From NCBI GenBank assembly GCA_947246015.1, contig CAMXQE010000023.1:1-64000 (forward strand): a stretch of DNA of 64,000 nucleotides, read 5' to 3'. The notes under the pieces were generated by a model. The model did not search any database and was not told where the DNA came from. It worked only from the letters and a program-made list of their open reading frames with translations. The position numbers and the translations under genes were made by a program. The first letter of the stretch is position 1. Every line of letters begins with the position of its first letter. The stretch comes from an uncultured Lachnospiraceae bacterium (lineage in GTDB: Bacteria; Bacillota; Clostridia; Lachnospirales; Lachnospiraceae). Shown piece after piece: positions 1-8,706 of this stretch.

Positions 1-215
1 GAAAAAGGACTGCCAGCATTGATGTATTGGCACAGATTTCCCATACTTATCATATAAGTATGGATTATTTACTATTTGGTGCAAAAGAACCGGTTCAAAT
101 GCAGAATTACCGTTTGTTTCAATCCCTTTGCTCTCAATATTCAGAACAGGAAATTGCCGCTTCACTGACACTGGCAGAATTCTATTTAAAAAATCTTTCT
201 TCCCCTTCAACATAA
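1..215 (+). CDS. HTH (XRE-like) transcriptional regulator, C-terminal fragment
   Basis: The frame is open from the first complete codon (position 3) to a TAA at 213-215, so the gene begins outside the window. The visible start reads SIDVLAQISHTYHISMDYLLFG, which resembles the last helices of a Cro/C1-type HTH domain (the 'L..ia..l.vs.d.Ll.G' ending), followed by about 45 residues without a recognised motif. Such proteins are small DNA-binding repressors. A perfect palindrome and a DUF4143 ATPase lie just downstream on the same strand. The family call rests on one motif, and the DNA-reading part is not visible. Confidence 0.6.
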   Translation, partial: KRTASIDVLAQISHTYHISMDYLLFGAKEPVQMQNYRLFQSLCSQYSEQEIAASLTLAEFYLKNLSSPST

Positions 216-252
216 AATATTACGCAGAAACCTTGCGTATATCAATGACATT

Positions 253-266
253 ATTCCGAACGGAAT
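253..266. promoter_or_regulatory. Perfect palindrome beside a TATAAT, operator candidate
   Basis: ATTCCGAACGGAAT is a perfect 14-base dyad ending four bases before a TATAAT (271-276). It lies between the HTH gene and the ATPase gene. Its size and position fit a site for a dimeric regulator, possibly the adjacent HTH protein; that link is inference. Confidence 0.4.
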
Positions 267-278
267 CTAATATAATTA

Positions 279-401
279 CCTTGTACTTGCGACGTAACTG
301 TCGCAACTTCATTATGAACTTTCTCCGGCGCTATTGATAATTTGAGAAATTCGTGGCATAATATATAAGAAAGTAGCGACGTATTCGTCGCAAGTACGAG
401 G
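279..401. repeat. 29-base imperfect inverted repeats flanking the ATPase promoter
   Basis: The sequence at 279-307 and the reverse complement of 373-401 are alike over 29 bases and share a perfect 11-base core (GTACTTGCGAC / GTCGCAAGTAC). Each arm also holds its own dyad, GCGAC-N6-GTCGC (around 287-306 and 374-393). The arms enclose about 65 bases that contain the presumed promoter of the ATPase gene, and the right arm overlaps its ribosome binding site. This could be a pair of operators or the ends of a miniature element. No target-site duplication was seen. Confidence 0.55.
342..369 (+). promoter_or_regulatory. SigA-type promoter of the DUF4143 ATPase
   Basis: TTGAGA (342-347) is followed after 16 bases by TATAAG (364-369), about 40 bases upstream of the ATG at 410. 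The promoter sits between the two arms of the inverted repeat described here, so occupancy of those arms would plausibly control it. Confidence 0.45.
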
Positions 402-409
402 TGGCTGTA

Positions 410-1684
410 ATGATTAAACGAGATTCTTATTTGAATCATATGATTCATCACATGTGGAACGGAGAAGTCAAGGTTATCACTGGCATCCGCCGCTGCGGAA
501 AATCAGTTCTATTGTTTAACCTGTTTTATGAGTATCTTCTTTCACAGGGAGTTCAGGAAGACCACGTTATAAAAATCGAACTGGACCAAAGACGATATTA
601 TAAGTTCAGAAATCCGATAACACTTTGTGAGCATATCGAGTCCATTGTTGCGGAACAGAAAAACGAAAGGTTTTATCTTTTCATCGATGAAGTTCAACTT
701 ACCACAAAGGTCATTGATAACGAAAACGGCAGAATCGAAGTGTCCATCTATGATATGCTGAATGAACTCAAAGCATATAAAAACTTGGATGTATATGTAA
801 CAGGAAGCAATTCAAAGGGACTGTCAAAAGATATTGCTACTGAGTTCCGTGGCCGTGCTACTCAGATTCATGTGTTTCCATTGTCCTTTGAAGAATTTTA
901 CTCCCACATCGGCGGTGATGAGCGAAAGGCTTTGGATACCTACATGCTTTATGGCGGTATGCCACGCCTGCTGGCATTGGATGATGAAAAAGAGAAAAAA
1001 GATTACCTGTCTTCTCTGTACAGCGAATTATATGTAAAAGACATTGTTGAACGTAATAGTATTGAACGTGAAGATATTTTGAATAACATTCTAGATTTCC
1101 TCGCTTCGCAAATCAGTTCACTGACCAATCCTACAAATATTGCCAATGCGTTGACCAGTATTAAGAATGAAAAAGTTAATTCCACATTGGTTTCAAACTA
1201 TGTACAGCACATCATCGATTCATTCCTTGTTTCTATGGCAAAGCGCTATGATGTGAAGGGAAAGACTTATTTCAAGTATCCAAACAAATATTATTACACA
1301 GATATTGGACTCCGCAATGCGAGACTGAATTATCGCCAATATGATCCTGGACACATTATGGAAAACCTCATCTATAACGAGCTTCTGCGAAGAAGATATT
1401 CCGTTGATGTTGGTGTTGTGACCGACCGAACCGGCGGCGCAAATATGCAGAAAGAAATCGACTTTGTAGTGAATGATGCAGATAAAAAAATCTACATCCA
1501 GTCTGCTTTCCAAATGAATACAGAGAAAAAGGAATCTTCCGAACTTGCATCCCTGATGCTGACAAAGGACTTTTTCAAGAAAATCATTGTCCGCATGGAT
1601 ATTTCTCACAACTTCTATGACGACAACGGAATATTCCACTGTAGCCTAATAGATTTGCTGCTTGGGCGTGTTGAATTGTTCTAA
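410..1684 (+). CDS. AAA-type ATPase with DUF4143 C-terminal domain
   Basis: A 424-residue protein with an N-terminal P-loop (GIRRCGKS, about residues 25-32), a Walker B strand (FYLFIDEVQ, about 90-98) and a sensor stretch (VYVTGSNS). The C-terminal part resembles DUF4143, which has a PD-(D/E)XK-like fold and is near the end here (KEIDFVV...KIYIQSAF). Members are common in gut bacteria and archaea and their biological role is unclear. GAGGTGG ends six bases before the ATG at 410, so this start is preferred over an in-frame GTG at 401. The gene stands alone behind an HTH regulator and an inverted-repeat promoter. Confidence 0.85.
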   Translation: MIKRDSYLNHMIHHMWNGEVKVITGIRRCGKSVLLFNLFYEYLLSQGVQEDHVIKIELDQRRYYKFRNPITLCEHIESIVAEQKNERFYLFIDEVQLTTKVIDNENGRIEVSIYDMLNELKAYKNLDVYVTGSNSKGLSKDIATEFRGRATQIHVFPLSFEEFYSHIGGDERKALDTYMLYGGMPRLLALDDEKEKKDYLSSLYSELYVKDIVERNSIEREDILNNILDFLASQISSLTNPTNIANALTSIKNEKVNSTLVSNYVQHIIDSFLVSMAKRYDVKGKTYFKYPNKYYYTDIGLRNARLNYRQYDPGHIMENLIYNELLRRRYSVDVGVVTDRTGGANMQKEIDFVVNDADKKIYIQSAFQMNTEKKESSELASLMLTKDFFKKIIVRMDISHNFYDDNGIFHCSLIDLLLGRVELF

Positions 1685-1777
1685 ACAACGGACGGCACGC
1701 TCTGTGAACCACCCTTATGTTAACTAAAAGCCCGCCGCCAGGCAGAGCCTTGAGACCGTTATGACCGAACAGACAGT

Positions 1778-2212
1778 CTAATTTTTCCCCGTACTGCCAA
1801 TCCCCCCGCGGTTCTCGTTTTCCAATACTTCCACCTCATCAAACACCAGCTTCGGCTGATTCTCTACAATCCGGAACTGACAGATTCTGTCATTCACCTC
1901 AATATGAGTATCCCGCAACGCATAAGCCGGCATGAACCACTGGTCATTATCCCCGCAATAGGACGAATCAATCACCCCCTGATGATTCGTCTGAATAATC
2001 CCGAAATTCTTAAACGTACTGCTGCGCGGCACCACATGCGCCTCATACCCTTTCGGCAGTTCCATCGCAACCCCAAGCGGAATCAGCTTAAACTCTCCCG
2101 CCTTCATATCCATACTCTCCGCCGCCCGCAAATCAATCCAGTCTGACTTTCCGTCAATATAGGCCAGCTTCTCTATCTTATCCGTAAAATATTTTATTTT
2201 AATCCTTTCCAT
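1778..2212 (-). CDS. dut: dUTPase-like protein (dUTP diphosphatase)
   Basis: A 144-residue trimeric-type dUTPase that would hydrolyse dUTP to dUMP and pyrophosphate, keeping uracil out of DNA. Visible motifs are [12 protein letters not shown] (motif 2), [10 protein letters not shown] (motif 3, with the catalytic Asp) and a C-terminal RGGIGSTG (motif 5, the phosphate-covering arm). AGGAGAAGCTGCA precedes the ATG at 2212; a longer frame to 2263 would overlap nrdG and lacks such a site. It follows nrdG by 17 bases, so it probably belongs to the same nucleotide-supply operon. A dCTP deaminase is less likely because of the length and motif 5. Confidence 0.88.
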   Translation of the reverse strand: MERIKIKYFTDKIEKLAYIDGKSDWIDLRAAESMDMKAGEFKLIPLGVAMELPKGYEAHVVPRSSTFKNFGIIQTNHQGVIDSSYCGDNDQWFMPAYALRDTHIEVNDRICQFRIVENQPKLVFDEVEVLENENRGGIGSTGKN

Positions 2213-2229
2213 TGCAGCTTCTCCTATCC

Positions 2230-2754
2230 TCACTCCGGCATTTTTTCCGCATAATCCCCGCAATGCAGCACCGGCACTTTCGAATCCTCTTTCTCCAGTG
2301 ATGCCCGTACATCAATCACCCTCTGATTGCTGCTCCCTTTCCAAAGGAGTTTCGGGTCCTTCCGTTCCGCCTGAAACTCCCCGTCTACCAGCACGTCCAC
2401 AAACTGCATCATGGAATCGTGATACAGATTTTCCCACACTTCCCCTGTATACAGCCAAATTGTCTTATTCGGATATTTTTCCTTAATCTCCTCCATCAAA
2501 CCGCGCACATCCAGACGGTTCGCCGAATGCATCGGATCGCCGCCTGAAAAAGTAATACCTGATATGTAAGGTTTCTCCAATTGTTCAAAAATCTCCTGCC
2601 TGGCGGCCTCATCAAATAAAAGCCCGCCATTCGGATCCCATGTAATCGGGTTATGGCATTCCCTGCAGCAATGAGAACATCCGGCGACCCACAGCACGAC
2701 CCTCAGTCCGTCGCCGTTTAACATATCATCCTTCGTTATGTTGTGATACCTCAT
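2230..2754 (-). CDS. nrdG: Anaerobic ribonucleotide reductase activase NrdG
   Basis: A 174-residue radical SAM protein that uses a [4Fe-4S] cluster and S-adenosylmethionine to install the glycyl radical on NrdD. The cluster motif is CSHCCREC (CX3CX2C) at about residues 26-33, followed by the SAM-binding [10 protein letters not shown] at about 66-75. Its length is normal for the family. It starts two bases after the nrdD stop codon, so the two are translationally linked and co-transcribed. Confidence 0.95.
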   Translation of the reverse strand: MRYHNITKDDMLNGDGLRVVLWVAGCSHCCRECHNPITWDPNGGLLFDEAARQEIFEQLEKPYISGITFSGGDPMHSANRLDVRGLMEEIKEKYPNKTIWLYTGEVWENLYHDSMMQFVDVLVDGEFQAERKDPKLLWKGSSNQRVIDVRASLEKEDSKVPVLHCGDYAEKMPE

Positions 2755-2756
2755 TC

Positions 2757-4943
2757 TTACATGCTCTTCCTTTCTGCTATTTCTGCCATTTTTGCATCGT
2801 TTAACCTTGTATCCCCATGGACGCGGGAATAGGACAGATATCCGTTCATGCGTTCAATTTTCGTCAGATTCCGGCTGCCGCACTTCGGGCAGACATCCAT
2901 TTCCAATTCCTGATGCCCGCAATCGTCGCAATAAGCCAGAGACAGATTGACACCCTCATAAAAGCCCATATCCATAGCACGCCGTATCAGCGTCTTGATG
3001 GCTTCCAGATTATAATCGATGGGATATTTCACATACTGTATCTTACCGCCGTTGGCAAGCTCCCAGAAGCGGTATTCCAAATCCTGCTTTTCAATGGGCG
3101 TAATGTCCTCCGTCACATGGCAGTGGAAACTGTTGGACACATAATCCCTGTCGGAAACGCCCTCTACAATCCCGTATTTCGCGCGGAACTGCTTCACCTG
3201 CAAACCGCACAGATTTTCCGCAGGCGTCCCATAGATGGCGTAAAGATTGCCGTCCGCTTCCTTATACTCGTTAATCTTCTGATTGATATGCTCCAAAACC
3301 TCAAGGGCAAACTGCCCGTCCTCTACTAAAGATTTCCCATTGTATAATTCCTGCAGTTCATTGAATGCCGTAATGCCGAAACTTGCTGTTGCCGATTTCA
3401 AAATCGGTTTAATCTTATCGCTCAATTTCAGATTTCCACCCAAAAATCCCCCTTCACAATACGCCAGCGGATTGGTAGAAGCCCGCATTTCCCCTAAATA
3501 GGCATACGTGCGGATATGAAGCTGACGGATTAAATTCAGGTAATAATCCAGCACCTCATAAAAGTCCCTGCTCTCCTGTCTGGATTTAGCCAGAATCATC
3601 GGCAGATGCAAAGACACCGCTCCGATATTGAACCGTCCTACGAAAACAGGCGTATCCGCATCGTCCGCCGGATGCATTCCGCCCCGCTCATACCACGGGG
3701 AAAGGAAAGCGCGGCATCCCATAGGGGAAATCACTTTCCCATAACGCTTATACATGCTGGCAATATAGCCCTTTCCGGTCAGGCTCAGCCAGTCCGGATA
3801 CATCGTCTTGGCGGAACATTTGACTCCTGCTTCAAACACATCCTCCAAAGGTTTCCCCTGTCCATGCAGGTTTTCATCATATAAAAATACAATCTTCGGG
3901 AACAGCACCGGCTTTTTACATTCCTTTTTCCCCTGTCCCCTGCGTCTTACATTCAGCATACAAATGGTTGCCAGCCTCGCAAACCGCCCCGTTCCGATGC
4001 CCGCCGTCACCGTAATAAAGGGATAATCCCCACGGCTGCTGGCTACTGTATTGAATTTATACTCCCAGCCCTGAAAACCCTGTTCAAATTCCCGCAGTAC
4101 ATCCGCATAGGCTTCCTCTTCTGCCTTTTCCCTGCCGATTCCAAGCCTGTTGTATTTTTCCAGGCTCCTTTGATAAGTTTTTTCCGCATATGGCTCCAGT
4201 ATCTTGTCCACTTCCGGTACCGTAAAACCACCGTACTGCTGGCTCGCCGCGCTTAACACGATATCTCCGATGACATCAAAAGCCACATCCAGCGTCTTCG
4301 GCTCATTATACCAGATATTTCCCATCTCAAAACCGCCCGTCAGCACGTTCGCCACATCGAACAGACAGCAGTTCATCGTATCCCGCCTTGCGGACATATC
4401 ATGAACATAAATATAGCCGTCCCTGCACGCCTGAATTTCTTCCGTCGTCATAAAAAACTTCTGATACAGTTCCTTATTGAACTGGTTAAAAATCAGACTC
4501 CGCTTGGTGGACACCAGCGCACTATCCGTATTCGCATTTTCCTTATCCCCCACATACATGATGGACTGGCTCTTTTTGTATACATCGTCCATCATCCGTA
4601 CAAAATCCTGTTTATAATTACGGTAATCCCGATAACTCTTGGCAACAATGGGTTTTACTTCCTCCAAAGCGCTTTCCACGATATTGTGCATAATCGGAAT
4701 CGGAATCTGGTCCTCCTCCAGTTCCATAACCTTATCCACCACATATTTGCAGATATGTTTCTTTTCGTCCTCCGTGAATTTGGTCAATGCCCGGTAGGCG
4801 CTTTTACCAACTGCATCAATTACCTTCTGCACATTAAAGGCCTCCAGACTTCCGTCCTTCTTTACCACCTTGACGTTCCCCTCTGGTTTAAATTCCTCCC
4901 CATAGTTTACTGCATTTTCTGCCGCCGCAGTTTCTCTGCCCAT
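2757..4943 (-). CDS. nrdD: Anaerobic (class III) ribonucleoside-triphosphate reductase NrdD
   Basis: A 728-residue glycyl-radical enzyme reducing ribonucleoside triphosphates to deoxy forms without oxygen. An ATP-cone begins near residue 23 (VVKKDGSLEAFNVQKV), the catalytic barrel follows, a zinc site lies near the end (CDDCGHQ and CPKCGS), and the probable radical glycine is in RMNGYLSYSR about 30 residues before the C terminus. AGGAGGCAGATGA precedes the ATG. It leads an operon with nrdG and probably dut. The upstream region carries two NrdR-type boxes 31 bases apart, so NrdR repression is likely. A strict need for this enzyme fits an anaerobe. Confidence 0.96.
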   Translation of the reverse strand: MGRETAAAENAVNYGEEFKPEGNVKVVKKDGSLEAFNVQKVIDAVGKSAYRALTKFTEDEKKHICKYVVDKVMELEEDQIPIPIMHNIVESALEEVKPIVAKSYRDYRNYKQDFVRMMDDVYKKSQSIMYVGDKENANTDSALVSTKRSLIFNQFNKELYQKFFMTTEEIQACRDGYIYVHDMSARRDTMNCCLFDVANVLTGGFEMGNIWYNEPKTLDVAFDVIGDIVLSAASQQYGGFTVPEVDKILEPYAEKTYQRSLEKYNRLGIGREKAEEEAYADVLREFEQGFQGWEYKFNTVASSRGDYPFITVTAGIGTGRFARLATICMLNVRRRGQGKKECKKPVLFPKIVFLYDENLHGQGKPLEDVFEAGVKCSAKTMYPDWLSLTGKGYIASMYKRYGKVISPMGCRAFLSPWYERGGMHPADDADTPVFVGRFNIGAVSLHLPMILAKSRQESRDFYEVLDYYLNLIRQLHIRTYAYLGEMRASTNPLAYCEGGFLGGNLKLSDKIKPILKSATASFGITAFNELQELYNGKSLVEDGQFALEVLEHINQKINEYKEADGNLYAIYGTPAENLCGLQVKQFRAKYGIVEGVSDRDYVSNSFHCHVTEDITPIEKQDLEYRFWELANGGKIQYVKYPIDYNLEAIKTLIRRAMDMGFYEGVNLSLAYCDDCGHQELEMDVCPKCGSRNLTKIERMNGYLSYSRVHGDTRLNDAKMAEIAERKSM

Positions 4944-5009
4944 TCATCTGCCTCCTGTCGTCGTCTTCCCTGTCTTCCCTTTTTAAGCCGCATGTATAGG
5001 ATAAAAATA

Positions 5010-5042
5010 CGCATCACAGACGCTTTCAGCGTCCGAAATGCG
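5010..5042 (-). promoter_or_regulatory. Stem-loop in the nrdD leader
   Basis: GACGCT-TTC-AGCGTC (5019-5033) forms a six-pair hairpin enclosed by a second helix, CGCAT (5010-5014) with ATGCG (5038-5042), with a four-by-four internal loop. On the transcribed strand it is followed by TATTTTTAT. It lies between the NrdR-type boxes and the nrdD start, so it may be a weak terminator/attenuator or a leader structure. Confidence 0.4.
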
Positions 5043-5073
5043 TGTACATATCCATCGTTACTATAGTTAGTAT

Positions 5074-5120
5074 ATTACTATATATGGTGATAAATATGTC
5101 TTTTCCTTCTATATTTAGTG
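5074..5120 (-). promoter_or_regulatory. Tandem NrdR-type boxes upstream of nrdD
   Basis: Read on the minus strand, CACTAAATATAG (within 5105-5120) and CACCATATATAG (within 5074-5089) are two similar sites whose starts are exactly 31 bases apart. NrdR boxes are 16-base AT-rich dyads (about ACACWATATWTWGTGT) that usually occur in pairs 31-32 bases apart. The left halves match well and the right halves are poor. The position about 130-180 bases upstream of nrdD fits repression by the ATP-cone repressor NrdR. Confidence 0.6.
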
Positions 5121-5259
5121 GCTACATACTAGTATAGTAAAATCAGGTTCATGTGTCAATGATAGGAAAGAATAAAAAATCACCAAAAAGTATGAAAAAA
5201 TTTGTGATATATTTTCCCATAGAAAAAATAAATTTTTGTTGTATTCCATACTGTCCTCA

Positions 5260-6435
5260 TCAGCTGTTCATGATTCCTGATTGTTTCACAGCTTCCACCG
5301 CCTTGTTTATCTCCTCCACCGGCATCGTCAGTGCAAACCGCACATGCCCTTTCCCCAAAGTGCCGAAACTGCTTCCCGGTGTACAGAGCACGCCGGATTT
5401 TTCCATCAGTTCCATGACAAACGCCACATCGTCATCCCCGAATTTTTCCGGGATGGCTCCCCATGCGAACATCGTCCCTTCACTGTCCGGTATGTCCCAT
5501 CCAATCCCGCGGAACCCTCCGCAAAGCGCATCCCTCCGCTTCTGATACTCCGCACACTGCTCCCTGACCTGGTCATCCGGCCCGTTTAACGCCGCAATGG
5601 CACCGTACTGTACCGGAAGGAACGTCCCGTAATCAATCTGTGAACGCAGCTTCTTAAAGTTCGCCACTATCTCCCTGTTTCCCACCAGAAATCCCATTCT
5701 GGCTCCCGTATAATTAAAAGATTTGGATAAGGAATAAAACTCCACACACACTTCCTTTGCCCCCGGAATGGAAAGAATGGATATCCCCTCCCGGCCGTCA
5801 TAAATAATATCCGAATAAGCATTATCGTGAACGATAATAATATGATTCTCCTTCGCCCATGGAATCAGTTTCTCATAAAAACTGCGGGGAGCTGTCTTAC
5901 AGATAGGATTCAACGGATAAGATACCACCATGAACTTTGCATCCCTGCGTATCTGTGCATCCATCCCATCCAAATCCGGCAGATACTGATGTTCCGGCAG
6001 CAGTTCGTAAGTTACCAGCTTTGCCCCAGCAAGGGAAGGGCCGATAGAGAAAATCGGATACCCCGGATTGGGCACCAGTACCACATCCCCTTCATTGCAG
6101 AGCGTCAGTCCGATATGGGTTATCCCCTCCTGCGAGCCATATACCGACATAATTTCGTCTGCTTCCAGTTCCACACCATACCTTCTTCGGAATCTACCCG
6201 TGACTGACTCGGTCAGTTCCGGCAAATCCGCCAGCGCATATTTATAATTTTCCGGTTTTTTCGCCGCTTCCACTACGGCATCCATGATATGCCGCGCCGG
6301 TTTGAAGTCCGGCGTTCCGACGGAAAGGTTATAAACCTTCCTCCCCTGCGCCTCCAGTTCATTCTTTTTTTCGTTTAATACCTGAAAAATCCCTTCTTCA
6401 AAATCTTTCATCCTGTCCGCAAATACGAGTTCCAT
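5260..6435 (-). CDS. Class I/II PLP aminotransferase (AspC/DapL-like)
   Basis: A 391-residue fold-type I aminotransferase. Visible family marks are NLSVGTPDF near the N terminus, the cofactor-ring contact NPGYPIF, the substrate loop SYPLNPICKTA, HDNAYSDI with the PLP-N1 Asp, and the Schiff-base lysine in SLSKSFNYTGARMGF. These resemble LL-diaminopimelate, alanine and aspartate aminotransferases; the exact substrate cannot be read from sequence. AGGAGGAACGAAG precedes the ATG. It is a single gene between the nrdD leader and the divergent polymerase gene. Confidence 0.88.
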   Translation of the reverse strand: MELVFADRMKDFEEGIFQVLNEKKNELEAQGRKVYNLSVGTPDFKPARHIMDAVVEAAKKPENYKYALADLPELTESVTGRFRRRYGVELEADEIMSVYGSQEGITHIGLTLCNEGDVVLVPNPGYPIFSIGPSLAGAKLVTYELLPEHQYLPDLDGMDAQIRRDAKFMVVSYPLNPICKTAPRSFYEKLIPWAKENHIIIVHDNAYSDIIYDGREGISILSIPGAKEVCVEFYSLSKSFNYTGARMGFLVGNREIVANFKKLRSQIDYGTFLPVQYGAIAALNGPDDQVREQCAEYQKRRDALCGGFRGIGWDIPDSEGTMFAWGAIPEKFGDDDVAFVMELMEKSGVLCTPGSSFGTLGKGHVRFALTMPVEEINKAVEAVKQSGIMNS

Positions 6436-6581
6436 CTTCGTTCCTCCTATAAAACCGCAGATACGAATTTTACTTTTTCATCTGCTGTATTTCCATTTAC
6501 TGTTACATCACTTTCCTATTATAGCGAAATTCATATTCCAATACAACTATGACCTGCTTATTCTTTCTCCATAAATTGGAA

Positions 6582-6610
6582 TTGAAAAAGAACATCAGTT
6601 CTGTTATAAT
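6582..6610 (+). promoter_or_regulatory. Polymerase promoter with embedded LexA (SOS) box
   Basis: TTGAAA (6582-6587) and TATAAT (6605-6610) are separated by 17 bases. Inside the spacer lies AGAACATCAGTTCT (6589-6602), a perfect dyad with the GAAC-N4-GTTC core of Gram-positive LexA sites. Bound LexA would cover both promoter elements, so the downstream polymerase/YolD pair should be DNA-damage inducible. Confidence 0.8.
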
Positions 6611-6639
6611 ATGTATTAAAAGAACAGGGAGCTGATAAA

Positions 6640-8169
6640 ATGACGCAGGAAAACCATATTTATATCTCCATCGACCTGAAATCCTTTTATGCTTCCGTGG
6701 AATGCGTAGAACGCGGGCTGAACCCTCTGACCACAAACCTTGTGGTTGCCGATGCCGCCCGCACCGAAAAAACCATATGCCTTGCTGTATCTCCTTCACT
6801 TAAAGCTTATGGCATTTCCGGAAGGGCAAGACTGTTTGAAGTAGTCCAAAAAGTCAGGGAAGTAAATGCCCTGAGGCAGTATCAGGCGCCAAACCACAGG
6901 TTTACCGGTTCTTCTTATGAAGATGCGGAACTGAAATCCTCCCCTTCCCTTTCCGTTTCCTACCTTACCGCACCGCCCCGGATGGCGCTCTACATGGAAT
7001 ACAGTACAAGGATTTACCAGATTTACTTAAATTATGTGGCCCCGGAAGATATCCACGTCTATTCCATTGATGAGGTTTTTATGGATGTAACCCACTATTT
7101 GGATACTTACCGGATGACGCCCCGTGAACTGGCAGGAAAAATCATACGGGAAATTCTGCAGGTTACCGGCATTACCGCTGCGGCCGGAATCGGCACCAAC
7201 CTTTATCTTAGCAAAATTGCCATGGATATTGTCGCAAAACATGTCACACCTGATGAGGACGGTGTGCGTATTGCCGAACTGGATGAAATGACCTACCGGG
7301 AACTTTTATGGAACCACCGTCCCCTTACGGATTTTTGGCGTGTGGGAAGAGGATATGCCAAAAAACTGGAAGAAAACGGCATGTATACCATGGGCGATGT
7401 AGCCAGATGTTCCATCGGGAAATCCTCTGATTACTACAACGAAGATTTACTATACCGTTTATTCGGCATCAATGCGGAACTTCTGATTGACCATGCATGG
7501 GGATGGGAACCCTGTACGCTTGCCGACGTGAAAGCATACCAGCCTGAAACAAACAGTTTAGGGTCCGGACAGGTTCTCCAATGTCCCTACACCTTTGAAA
7601 AGGGAAAGCTGATTGTACAGGAAATGACCGACCTTTTGGTTCTTGATTTGGTGGACAAAGGACTTGTAACAGACCAAATCGTACTGACCATAGGTTACGA
7701 TATCGAAAATATGGCCAATCCTGAAATACGGAAATACTATAAGGGGCCTGTTACTACTGACGCATATGGCCGCAGGGTTCCGAAACATGCCCATGGAACT
7801 GCCAGTCTGAACCGGCAGACTTCTTCCACGAAGCTGATTATGGATGCAGTGACCGAACTGTATGACCGTATTGTGGATAAAAAACTGCTGGTGCGGAGAG
7901 TAAATATCACCGCAAACCATGTGGTGAAAGAAAATGCTGTCAAAGAAAAAAATACCTTTGAACAGCTTGACCTTTTTACCGACTATGATGCGTTGCAAAA
8001 ACAACGGGAAGAGGAAGAAGCCGTCCTGGAACGCGAAAAGAAAATGCAGAAGGCTATGCTGGATATCAAAAAGAAATTTGGGAAAAATGCAATACTGAAA
8101 GGGATGAACCTAAAAGACGGCGCCATGACTTTTGAGCGGAACAGGCAGATTGGCGGGCATAAGGCATAA
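6640..8169 (+). CDS. Y-family DNA polymerase (UmuC/UvrX-like)
   Basis: A 509-residue translesion polymerase that copies damaged DNA with low fidelity. The first catalytic Asp is in YISIDLKSFYASVEC (residue 12), the acidic pair in YSIDEVFMDVT (about 142-147), then HhH/thumb and little-finger regions and a charged C-terminal tail. It is longer than DinB (about 350-400) and resembles the UmuC-like proteins of Firmicutes and their plasmids and phages. GGGAGCTGATAAA precedes the ATG. The promoter holds a LexA box, and a YolD-like gene follows 76 bases after the stop; UmuC-YolD pairs are a known arrangement in Bacillus. Confidence 0.92.
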   Translation: MTQENHIYISIDLKSFYASVECVERGLNPLTTNLVVADAARTEKTICLAVSPSLKAYGISGRARLFEVVQKVREVNALRQYQAPNHRFTGSSYEDAELKSSPSLSVSYLTAPPRMALYMEYSTRIYQIYLNYVAPEDIHVYSIDEVFMDVTHYLDTYRMTPRELAGKIIREILQVTGITAAAGIGTNLYLSKIAMDIVAKHVTPDEDGVRIAELDEMTYRELLWNHRPLTDFWRVGRGYAKKLEENGMYTMGDVARCSIGKSSDYYNEDLLYRLFGINAELLIDHAWGWEPCTLADVKAYQPETNSLGSGQVLQCPYTFEKGKLIVQEMTDLLVLDLVDKGLVTDQIVLTIGYDIENMANPEIRKYYKGPVTTDAYGRRVPKHAHGTASLNRQTSSTKLIMDAVTELYDRIVDKKLLVRRVNITANHVVKENAVKEKNTFEQLDLFTDYDALQKQREEEEAVLEREKKMQKAMLDIKKKFGKNAILKGMNLKDGAMTFERNRQIGGHKA

Positions 8170-8245
8170 CCAAACTCAAAAAGAATTCCATAAAAAATTC
8201 ATAAAAAAGTCCATAAAAAATCTAAAAAGAAAAGAGGAAAGAACA
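8170..8245 (+). repeat. Short direct repeats between polymerase and YolD genes
   Basis: ATTCCATAAAAA, ATTCATAAAAAA and GTCCATAAAAAA follow one another at about 13-base intervals (8186-8223). The A-rich spacer ends with AGAGGAAAGAACA, the ribosome binding site of the downstream gene. The copies look like slippage products. Confidence 0.5.
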
Positions 8246-8674
8246 ATGGAATATAAGAATCCTCACGAGAACATGCACCGTTATGATGATATCCTTCATC
8301 TCCCGCACCATGTCTCCCGCTCCCATCCGCACATGCCAGAAACAGACCGCGCCGCACAGTTTTCTCCTTTTGCGGCCCTCACCGGATACCGGGAAGCCAT
8401 TGGGGAAACAGGCCGCCAAACAGAAGAACGGATGGAACTGAATGAAGATATGCTATTTATTCTGGATGAAAAACTGAGAATGCTTCAGGAACAGATACCG
8501 GCACACCGGGCAGTGTCCATTACCTATTTCCTTCCGGATAAAAGGAAGGAGGGTGGGACTTACATCACAGTGCATGGCTGCATCAAAAAAATCGACCGGT
8601 ATCAGCAGGTTGTCCGGATGCAGGACGGAACAGAGATTCCCCTGCCGGATATCGTGGACATAGAAGAAAAGTGA
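8246..8674 (+). CDS. YolD-like protein, partner of the Y-family polymerase
   Basis: A 142-residue protein with a conserved YolD-type start (ETDRAAQFSPFAALTGYREAI, about 31-51; a motif near QFxPFxAL is typical) and a small C-terminal beta-rich part (AVSITYF...GTYITVHGCIKKID). YolD proteins are encoded beside UvrX/UmuC-type polymerases and are thought to modulate them. GAGGAAAGAACA precedes the ATG at 8246; a longer frame from 8132 overlaps the polymerase and lacks a binding site. It shares the LexA-controlled promoter of the polymerase and converges on the WYL regulator gene. Confidence 0.8.
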   Translation: MEYKNPHENMHRYDDILHLPHHVSRSHPHMPETDRAAQFSPFAALTGYREAIGETGRQTEERMELNEDMLFILDEKLRMLQEQIPAHRAVSITYFLPDKRKEGGTYITVHGCIKKIDRYQQVVRMQDGTEIPLPDIVDIEEK

Positions 8675-8706
8675 AATCGACAAAGTTTTCTCTTTATCCC
8701 CCTCTT

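Noticed and set aside
279-401. MITE insertion upstream of the ATPase
   Set aside because: The inverted arms are MITE-like, but no target-site duplication was seen and no second copy occurs in the window.
1685-1777. GC-rich stretch between the ATPase and dut as a terminator
   Set aside because: The possible stem is poor and the following T-run is only four bases.
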